Shown piece by piece: positions 56,698 through 64,000 of a DNA stretch of 64,000 nucleotides. Position 1 is the stretch's first letter. Each line of letters starts with the position of its first letter. The notes beneath the pieces are model-generated. The model did not search any database and was not told where the DNA came from. It was given only the letters and a program-made list of their open reading frames with translations. The position numbers and the translations under genes were made by a program. The stretch is taken from the NCBI GenBank assembly GCA_022225965.2, contig JAKJXP020000001.1, forward strand, positions 434,001-498,000. The letters run 5' to 3'. The stretch is from Diatrype stigma (lineage: Eukaryota > Ascomycota > Sordariomycetes > Xylariales > Diatrypaceae).

Positions 56698-57159
56698 ATG
56701 AAGCACCTCGCAGCTTACCTTCTCCTCGGCCTTGGTGGCAACACCTCGCCTGCCGCCTCCGACATCAAGGAGGTCCTCGAGTCCGTCGGTATCGAGGCTG
56801 ATGACGAGCGTCTTGAGAAGCTCCTGTCTGAGCTCAAGGACAAGGACATCAACGAGGTACGACTAGAAGATATCACTTATATGGAATACACGGGACAATG
56901 ACTAACATCAAACTTCTGCAGCTGATCTCTGAGGGATCCTCCAAGCTCGCTTCCGTCCCCAGCGGTGGCTCCGGTGGCGGCGCCGCTGCTGGCGGTGCTG
57001 CTGCTGGCGGCGACGCTGCTGCCGAGACCAAGGAGGAGGAGAAGAAGGAAGAGGGCATGTCAACCACACACAACCGTTATACTGAAACATGTATGCTGAC
57101 TATTAACTGCAGCCGCCGAGGAGTCCGACGACGACATGGGCTTCGGTCTGTTCGACTAA
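56698..57159 (+). CDS. RPP2: 60S acidic ribosomal protein P2
   Basis: Three exons, 56698-56856, 56922-57054 and 57113-57159, give 112 aa. The N-terminal dimerisation part [20 protein letters not shown], then [22 protein letters not shown], matches P2 closely. A Gly/Ala-rich hinge (residues about 70-92) leads to an acidic Lys/Glu run and the invariant ending [13 protein letters not shown], the binding site for elongation factors on the ribosomal stalk. The last intron requires a GC donor (GCATGT at 57055) with a GCTGAC branch and CTGCAG acceptor. A GT start two bases later (GTCAAC) would break the frame. This is a GC-AG intron. P2 forms the stalk with P0 and P1. A 5'-UTR intron precedes it. 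Confidence 0.93.
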
Positions 57160-58027
57160 GCGCAAACCAAGCATGGTCGCGACAAAAGAACGGCAAAATC
57201 TCGAGGACGGTATATGGACATGGTTTACGACGGACTTGTATGGCATTTGGCGCACAAGGGCTTACATATACTGAATGGGCAAGGGAACCGGATGCGATAA
57301 CGAAAAGTATCTTTTCGTTGTTAGGTCTAACCAGGGCGAATACAATCTGCTTCCTCGAGACTCTAATGTGTTTGCTTTCAATGTGACTTGCGTGTGACTT
57401 GCGAGTGCCAAGTTGATGCGATACGTTGTGACTGTATCCTCAATTTGTACTGATTCGATGCTCAACTTGCGACAAAATCCATATATGGATACCTAATGGA
57501 GGGGCAGCATTACATCAGCCTCAAACCCAGAAAGTCCGGAAAGTAAAATCCTGCGGGCTCTTTAGAAGCTATGGAGTCTCGAAGTACAAAGTGAAGCAAG
57601 TGGGATTTATGCAAGTTGCATAACTACCTGAACTAACGCTTATGTCTGCAAGGTGCATCGGGTGTGGAACCTGGCTACCCCAAATTGGAAATAAAATTAA
57701 ATGTTGATGCATCGGTTGCCCCGACAACGAGGAAGTGGACAGCCAAGAATCCCACTTCGAGCATTTGAGCTAAAGGATTCTCCTCCCTCTGCAGAAATGA
57801 CCCCGTATGAACGCGACGACTTCTTGACATTGAGCGCTACGTTTTCGGAATATCGCACCAAATTTGGGGTTTTTGGATTATGGGGCCTCGTTGACACGTA
57901 AAATATCACTAGAATCGACAATAAACATTACCAATTGCCCTTCACGACGCGCTCCCACCATTTACGGTCGCCTCCAACATCGCCATATATAGAGAAACAT
58001 AAGAATTGACAGCTTAGAAAATACTCA
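57160..58027. other. 0.87-kb spacer before MPS1
   Basis: RPP2 3' flank and MPS1 upstream sequence. No gene, repeat or strong motif is visible. Confidence 0.65.
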
Positions 58028-61000
58028 ATGACAGCCGCATCGCCCACGCCGGTGGGCCTAGGCCATTACGCCGCGCCCACCCGGAAATCATCGCTTCGAT
58101 CTGGACTGCGCAACATTCCTACCAGATCCCACGCCAGCCGTGCAGAGTCAAATTCTGGTTCCGCAGGCAGTCACGCGTCAAAATCCCAGTTCACCGCCAA
58201 TGCAGACAGCTCTGATGACGAGATCCCTGTGCCTATGAAGCTCAGCGCTCTCACCAAGGCACTCCTCAACGACGGCGGACCAGAACAGCACGAGAGAGAA
58301 AATGCACGTGCCCGAACCACCCGGGCTCAGAGCCACAAGCAGCCCTCGTCGCCCGTCCACGCGGCGGCGGCGCAGGACAAGCAGCCCGTCAGGAGGCGAG
58401 GCGCCCTGAACGCGTCGGTGGCTTCGAACGGCGAGGAGAGGCGACAGACTCGTGCTAGCAGCGCGCAGATGTCATCGAGGCCAACGTCGCCTGTCAGGAG
58501 TCAACCTAGCAGGGAGAATAGTCCTGTCAGGAAACGAGTGGTGCGGCTGAGCGCGTCGTCTGGCGCGGCAGGCACTGGTGCTTTTGGTGGTGCTTCTGCT
58601 GCCGGTGCCAGTGCTGCTGGTGCGCCGTTCAAACCCGCGAAAAGAAGATCAACCTCGCTATCGGCCTCGCAGAGGGGCAACCGGCCGCCCAGCCGAGATA
58701 GCATTATAGCCGAAGAAAGGGCCAATGCGTCCGAGATCCGAGACAACAAAGACAACGATGTCAACACGCCGGCGCAGCAAGGCCGGGTCGTGAGGATCGC
58801 GGTGGGGTCTTCGGGGAATAGAAACCGGTCGTCTGCTGGCTCCTCGGCCATCTCCTCCCTGAAGACAGACTCTGCCTCCCACGCCTCCCACCGCTCCCAC
58901 AGCTCCCAGCCGGAGAACGAGAACGACGTGCCCGAGGACCCCCAGACCGTCGCGCGCGAGCGGTCCGCTATCAACCTGGGAAGCGTCTCCCGCCTCGCGT
59001 CGTCGCGGACCCGGGGAGCCGCCGAGGAGAGCAACCCGGCTATCCACGGCTCGATGCGGATCAAGCGGGTCAGCAAGGTGCCCGGCAGCTTCCTCAGCGG
59101 CCCGGCCCGTCGAGGCCGGCGGCGGCAGAGCGAGGAGGACGCCGAGAACGAGGGCGGGGAAGCCCTGCAGTCCAGCCAGTACCCGGATTCGCAGCAGCAA
59201 GCCCCGGACCTCATCGACCTCGAGCCGGCGGACAACATCATGGCCTCCTCGTACTACGCGCCCGACCGCCTCTCGTCCGGGAGCCCCGTCAGCGGTGGCA
59301 GCTCCGCGCGGGCGGCACACCATAAGAGGGCGAGCTCGGTCGCCCCCGGAGCAGCAGGCCACAATAGGGCCTCAGGGCTGGGACTCGAATCGAAACAGAC
59401 ATCGCCTGACGATGTCGGAGAGCTGGAGATCTTCATCCCGCACTACAGGGTCCCGCCGCCGCGGTCGGACATGCCCTCCCGCCAGGACCAGGAGAACGAG
59501 GCGCCATCCACCTTCAAGAGAACCAGGGCGCCGCTCTTGGACAAAGAAATGAAGGTGCCGGCCCGTCCTCTCAGCGCTGATATCGGAGGCTCTCACCACC
59601 GTCAACAACAACGTCAACAACAACAGCAGCACCAGCAACCGCAATACCCCCAGCACCAGCAGCAGCCGCAGCAATACCAACAGTATCAGCACCACCAACA
59701 GCAGCCGTCCTCGCCCGCGGACCGCAAGGCGCTCGCCTCGATCAACCAGAACACGCCGCGGCGGTCGGCGCCTCCCGCGCCGGCGCCGCCGCCGAAGATG
59801 TCGATCCTCGACGCGGCGACGGCCACCGCGGGGGCGGCGTCGACGCAGCAGGCGCGGCGGCGGAACTACATGAAGGTGAACGGCAAGTGCTACACGCGGC
59901 TGGACTCGCTGGGGCGCGGCGGCAGCGGCAAGGTGTACCGGGTGGCGGCGGACAACGGCAAGATGTTCGCGCTCAAGCGCGTGTCGGTCGAGGGCGCCGA
60001 CGAGGCCACCGTGCGCGGCTTCAAGGGCGAGATCGACCTGCTGCAGAAGCTCAACGGCGTCGAGCGCGTCATCAACCTGTTCGACTACGAGATGAACGAG
60101 GAGAAGCAGGTTCTTAATCTGGTACGTGAAACATGATACAATGCAATGCAATGCCTGATATCCATCCCTTCCCTCTTTCCTTTGCATCTTCCTTGGCTTG
60201 TTTATATAGCTAGCAAGTCACACAAACGAACCCTCGCTAACAATCAACCTGGATAACAGCTCATGGAGATGGGGGAGATGGACCTCAACACGCTCCTGCG
60301 GCTGCGGCTGTCGCCCGAGAACGCGCGGTTCGACCCGGTGTTCGTGCGGTTCTACTGGCAGGAGATGCTGGAGTGCCTGGCGGCGGTGCACGCGCACGAC
60401 ATCGTGCACTCGGACCTGAAGCCGGCCAACTTCGTGCTGGTGCAGGGGCGGCTGAAGCTGATCGACTTCGGCATCGCCAACGCGATCCAGACGGACCAGA
60501 CGGTCAACGTGCACCGCGAGACCCAGATCGGCACGCCCAACTACATGAGCCCCGAGAGCCTGATCGACTTCAACTCCTCCGCGCCGCAGGACGCCCGCGA
60601 CCACCGCCCGCACCACATCGGCCACCGCCCCAAGCTCATGAAGCTCGGCAAGCCCAGCGACGTCTGGTCCCTCGGCTGCATCCTGTACCAGATGGTGTAC
60701 GGCCAGCCGCCCTTCGGCCACATCGCCAACCAGATGGCGCGGTGCCACGCCATCATCAACTGGAACTACGCCATCGAGTTCCGGGAGCGCGGCGTGGGCG
60801 GGGCCCCCGTCCCGCCCTCCCTGCTCCGCACCATGCGCCGCTGCCTGGCCCGCGACCAGCACCTGCGCCCGACCTGCGCCGAGCTGCTGAGCACGGCCGA
60901 CCCCTTCCTGTACCCGGCCGAGGTCGGGCCCGACGCGCTCCCCATCACCGAGGAGCTGCTCGGCCGCATCATCCAGAGCGTCGTCGCCCGCTGCCGCGAC

Positions 61001-61171
61001 CGCATGCCCACCGACGCCGAGGCCCTCTCCGTCTGGCCCCAGGCCTACTGGGGCAGCGTCGCCAAGGCCATCGGCCGCGACGCCCCCTCTGCTTCGCAGT
61101 CGCTGCCGCTATCGAACACTACTACTTCTACTGCGAGACCTCCGTCTGCGCAGCGGGATGATGGAATGTAG
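58028..61171 (+). CDS. MPS1: Mps1/TTK-like dual-specificity protein kinase, spindle checkpoint
   Basis: Two exons, 58028-60121 and 60260-61171, joined by a 138-nt intron (GTACGT...AACAG) inside the kinase domain, give 1001 aa. The N-terminal 600 residues are disordered, Ser/Ala/Arg-rich, and contain a Gln/His run encoded by a CAA/CAG repeat at about 59597-59705. The kinase domain starts at about 617 (MKVNGKCYTRLDSLGRGGSGKVYRV). It has ALKRV (catalytic Lys), the E of the alpha-C helix (FKGEIDLL), HSDLKPANF, DFGIA, the activation segment to TPNYMSPE, and DVWSLGCILYQM. The activation-segment GTPNYMSPE and the insertion after it (residues about 800-825) resemble Mps1. The kinase monitors kinetochore attachment and, in yeast, spindle-pole duplication. 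The N-terminal low complexity is family-typical. It is convergent with the bL21m gene. Confidence 0.9.
59597..59705. repeat. CAA/CAG (Gln/His) coding repeat in MPS1
   Basis: An interrupted CAACAG/CAGCAC repeat encodes a Gln/His/Tyr-rich tract of about 35 residues in the disordered N-terminal region. Confidence 0.85.
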
Positions 61172-62247
61172 TCCATACTATATATATATGTATGACTACA
61201 CCACACTACTTACTATATTCATGTATACTACGGTGTTGACGATTCGGAGATTCTTTCCATGAGCACCTGTCTGATTGATCGGATGTGGAAGGAAAGAGAA
61301 GAAGAAAACAACGCACAGCGGGGATAATGATCAGGGGCACGATTAGAAGGCACAGGCAGACATACGTGTGCTTGGTTTTGGGGCCTTTCAAAGTGTCCCC
61401 CACGCATACGCTGATGATTGGTTGGTCGGTCGGTTGATTGGCCGGTTGTGTAATGACGGTGTTTGGATCCATTTCATCATTCCTCGATTCGCCAGACTTT
61501 GTTCACTCATAGCCACGGCGTTCCGGTTCTTTTCTGCTTCCTCGACAGCGGCGGCGGCGACCACCTTCTGGGGGATGAATACCTATGAGCCTTTTGGGGC
61601 GGGGAGGAGGGGGGTTTCTCTTCTTTGATATATAACTTTGGCGTCAAGGAGTTTAGCCAACTCGCGTTAGGCAGTCGGTTGAGGGGTGGATACCCTCAGA
61701 ACGTTGATGAGATTCTTCCTAGAGCGCGTATTGCCTTGTCTCTCTCGATACCTTATTTCATAATATAACGAAACTCGTTCTTCAATGCATTGACCCCTTT
61801 TTAGGAGACTGCTTGGTCGATGATTTGATGTCTTTGGTATTTTCGGACGTATTGTACAAAAATCTGTCTTCCCCTTAAGGCAGTGGTTGGCCATTTGATA
61901 TTTTGACCTGACCTGACCTGCTAGGCACTCCTTTCTTTGTACAACGACTACTGTATATATCCTCTTCCATAGACGTCCCGGGTTGGGCGGTGGCCTGGAG
62001 ATGGGTACAGATCCCTGTTGATCCTCATACAGACCTCCCTCACCATGACCTTGATGCTCACTCCTTCGATCCCTGTTTCCCTGAATCCTTCATAGTTCCC
62101 GAAAATGCGTAGCCATCATGAGGGAGACCTCCTTTCCCAATGCCATTTCTTCCATCCCCGCACCCTTCCTTTCTCAACCTGAACCCTGACCAAGCCTCAT
62201 CGAAGCGAGCCCTAACAACCAACCCCCTCTCTCACACCTCTCTCACC
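61172..62247. other. 1.08-kb convergent spacer
   Basis: 3' flanks of MPS1 and bL21m. TA tract at about 61178-61190; a tandem GACCTGACCTGACCTG at about 61905-61920. No gene is supported. Confidence 0.7.
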
Positions 62248-62928
62248 TCACGGGTCGAGGACCTTGATCTCGCTGATGCTCAGCACGGTGTACTTGTGCT
62301 TGCTGGTGACGCGCTGGCTGCGGCGGTTGCGGCGCTTGGTCTTGACCTTGACGCGCATGGGCTCGGACTCGGTGCCGAGGACGACGGCGCGGCACTCGAA
62401 CAGGCGCGGGTCGACCCAGGGCGTGCCCCGCAGCGTGTAGTCGCGCGAGCCCAGCACCGACGCCCGGTCCAGCCGCAGCACGTCCCCCGGCACCACCCCC
62501 GGCATCTTGAACGGCAGCCGCACCGAGTCGCCCGCCGTCACCAGGTACGGGAACCCGTGGATGTGCGCCGTCACGTAGTGGCCCGGCTGCGCCCGCAGCA
62601 GCGGCAGCAGCGCCTTCACCGACGAGTGCAGCTTGCCCGAGGCCGTGGTGGGCGGGGTCGGCGCGAAGGGCGGCTGGCGGGACCCGGGCGTGGGGGCGCT
62701 TGGTGGTGTTGTTGTTGTTACTGCTTCGGCTGTGGCTAGTTCTGCTGGCGGTATGCTGCTGCGGGCCTGTGTGGGAATTGCCGGCTCGACATGTTGCACC
62801 GTCGTTGTGAGCGTGCGCTGGCCCGTCGGCGCTGCTGCTCGGATGGGCAGTAGGAAAGATGGTGGGAGTCTGGTGATGGGAGTTCGGAGCTCCAGTGCGG
62901 AGCGCAATAATGAGCGGCTCATCTTCAA
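62248..62928 (-). CDS. MRPL49: Mitochondrial large-subunit ribosomal protein bL21m
   Basis: A single exon on the minus strand of 226 aa. The N-terminus is Arg/Ser-rich and lacks acidic residues (MKMSRSLLRSALELRTP), consistent with a mitochondrial targeting signal. A Pro/Thr/Ala-rich linker follows to about residue 95. The C-terminal 125 residues carry bL21-type blocks: HSSVKALLPLLRAQPGHYVT, GDSVRLPFKMPGVVPGDVLRLD, GTPWVDPRLFECRAVVLGTE and KVKTKRRNRRSQRVTSKHKYT, ending ISEIKVLDP. bL21m is the yeast Mrpl49 equivalent in the mitochondrial 54S subunit. A start at the second Met (MSRSLL) is equally possible. The gene is divergent from NSA2 with a 478-bp shared upstream region. Confidence 0.9.
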   Translation of the reverse strand: MKMSRSLLRSALELRTPITRLPPSFLLPIRAAAPTGQRTLTTTVQHVEPAIPTQARSSIPPAELATAEAVTTTTPPSAPTPGSRQPPFAPTPPTTASGKLHSSVKALLPLLRAQPGHYVTAHIHGFPYLVTAGDSVRLPFKMPGVVPGDVLRLDRASVLGSRDYTLRGTPWVDPRLFECRAVVLGTESEPMRVKVKTKRRNRRSQRVTSKHKYTVLSISEIKVLDP

Positions 62929-63406
62929 TGTGTGCTGTCCCGATACGGGGTATTCGATTCGATCCCCGATATGAAGCCGGCAGCGGAAGGTTGAAGCTGG
63001 GAATCCCAGACGTCGAAAATGAATTCGACCTGGAAGCTCGACGTTTAAAGTGGAGCGTTAGCTGGATTGAACCAATCCGACGCCGCATCCGGCACTTTAG
63101 CTGCGATCGAGGGGTCCGCCTTTTAATGTCTTTTTGATGTGGCTGGTGGCTGGTGGCTGGTGGCTGGGGTACATGGTGGTGCAGGTGTGGTATGAGTACC
63201 TATCCACTGATAACGATCCAACGTGGCGGGTTTCCCAGATTTCCCCATAAACTTTTTCTTATCAGGCCTGCTACATCAAGAACTTCGGCGCTCGATTGGA
63301 ATACGTACTACTGCTGCTACTAACACCTACACACGTTGACAACACTCAGCGTGCGCTACATCTGCAGAACCATTCGAAGACCCTCCCGAGCGCAACTACT
63401 TTCAGA
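62929..63406. other. 0.48-kb divergent promoter, bL21m and NSA2
   Basis: Head-to-head starts of two ribosome-related genes, one mitochondrial and one nucleolar. A TGGCTGG repeat lies at about 63139-63165. Shared regulation is possible but not shown. Confidence 0.6.
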
Positions 63407-63994
63407 ATGGTACAGATACACCGTCTACTGCTAGCGCTCTGCTATACATTATCGCTAACTCTTTCCACAGCCTCAGAATGAGTACATGGAGAGATGGAGG
63501 AAACTCCACGGAAGACGATTCGGTGAGGATCCGCATGACAATTCGAAGAACTACGGCGACGACAATATGCTGACTGTGTGATTTCTTCTCCCTTCAGATC
63601 ATGAGGAGCGAACCCGAAAGCGCGAGGCCAGAGCCGGCCACAAGGCATCCGAAGATGCGAAGGAGCTCCGCGGGTTGCGCGCCAAGATGGCCCAGGAGCA
63701 GCGGCGCAAGGAGAAGATCCAGATGAAGAAGCAGATCAAGGCCCACGAGGAGCGGAATGTCAAGTCCGCCACCGACAAGGACCCCTCCGACCCCGTGCCC
63801 AGCTACCTGCTCGACCGCTCCAACCCGTCGCAGGCCAAGGCCCTCAGCAGTTCCATCAAGAACAAGCGCGCCGACAAGGCCGCCCGCTTCTCCGTCCCGC
63901 TGCCCAAGGTCCGAGGCATCAGCGAGGAGGAGATGTTCAAGGTCATCAACACCGGCAAGAGGAAGCACAAGAGCTGGAAGCGCATGATCACCAA
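63407..63994 (+). CDS. NSA2: Nsa2-like 60S ribosome biogenesis protein, 3' truncated by window edge
   Basis: Exons visible: 63407-63409 (ATG only), 63471-63522 and 63598-63994; the next intron begins at 63995 with GTAAGC and the rest lies outside. Joining gives [35 protein letters not shown] and so on to [20 protein letters not shown] and KSWKRMITK, the well-known Nsa2/TINP1 sequence order. The C-terminal S8e-like half is missing. The protein is nucleolar and acts in 27S pre-rRNA processing during 60S assembly. Exon 1 is exactly the start codon, joined at a phase-0 boundary to PQNEY; the intron is 61 nt with a GCTAAC branch. The rest of the gene should continue past base 64000. Confidence 0.93.
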
Positions 63995-64000
63995 GTAAGC

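Noticed and set aside
59372..60187. 271-codon minus-strand frame opposite the MPS1 kinase exon
   Set aside because: Arg/Val/Leu-rich reflection of a GC-rich exon; the kinase is secure on the plus strand.
1..64000. CRISPR array, rRNA, or prophage
   Set aside because: No spaced direct repeats of suitable length, no rRNA blocks and no viral genes; the genome type is eukaryotic.

Overview
The window looks like nuclear DNA from a filamentous ascomycete (Pezizomycotina), most likely a Sordariomycete. Coding exons are GC-rich and separated by gene-poor spacers of about 0.5-3.4 kb. Almost every intron is short (about 45-240 nt) with GTANGT-like donors, CTAAC/CTGAC branch sites and TAG/CAG acceptors. 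The gene set is fungal: a Pta1/symplekin subunit, Coa3, Dep1, Nop12, the MKGE-type alpha-tubulin, a zinc-finger-less PARP, Spt2, acidic ribosomal protein P2, Mps1 kinase, mitochondrial bL21 and Nsa2. The order Sordariomycetes is inferred from protein resemblance, not tested.

Left part (1-24.7 kb): the 3' end of a coiled-coil protein; PTA1 (minus); COA3 (plus), convergent with DEP1 (minus); DEP1 and NOP12 share a divergent promoter of about 1.06 kb; a 519-aa orphan protein with a Cys-rich N-terminus; alpha-tubulin (plus), convergent with a 709-aa F-box/leucine-rich protein (minus); then a membrane-anchored protein resembling the rhamnan-synthesis-F/glycosyltransferase group. This part is dominated by housekeeping functions (mRNA 3' processing, respiratory-chain assembly, histone deacetylation, 60S biogenesis, microtubules).

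Middle part (24.7-53.4 kb) is gene-poorer and more accessory. It holds a single-pass lectin-like beta-propeller protein whose first intron cannot be phased with canonical sites; a DUF1989 protein; cystathionine gamma-lyase; a second F-box protein; an NCS1 nucleobase/allantoin-type permease; PARP; a decaying or unrecognised gene at about 48.2-48.9 kb; and a 7-exon MFS transporter. Two possible relics, a foldback element near 30.67 kb and several simple-sequence tracts lie in the spacers.

Right part (53.4-64 kb) is again housekeeping: SPT2, RPP2 (with a GC-AG intron), MPS1, mitochondrial bL21m, and NSA2, which runs off the window end. Several genes have tiny first exons: NSA2 exon 1 is only the ATG, SPT2 exon 1 is two codons, COA3 exon 1 is 8 nt, NOP12 exon 1 is 11 nt and tubulin exon 1 is 12 nt.

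There are no operons, CRISPR arrays, convincing tRNAs or intact transposons. I see no clear novel multi-gene system. The best leads are a palindromic intergenic decamer (TACCTAGGTA, at least six perfect copies), a CCAATG/TTGGCA-repeat module shared by two promoters, the unrecognised genes, and the foldback and palindromic elements. All gene models were spliced by eye and lack transcript support.
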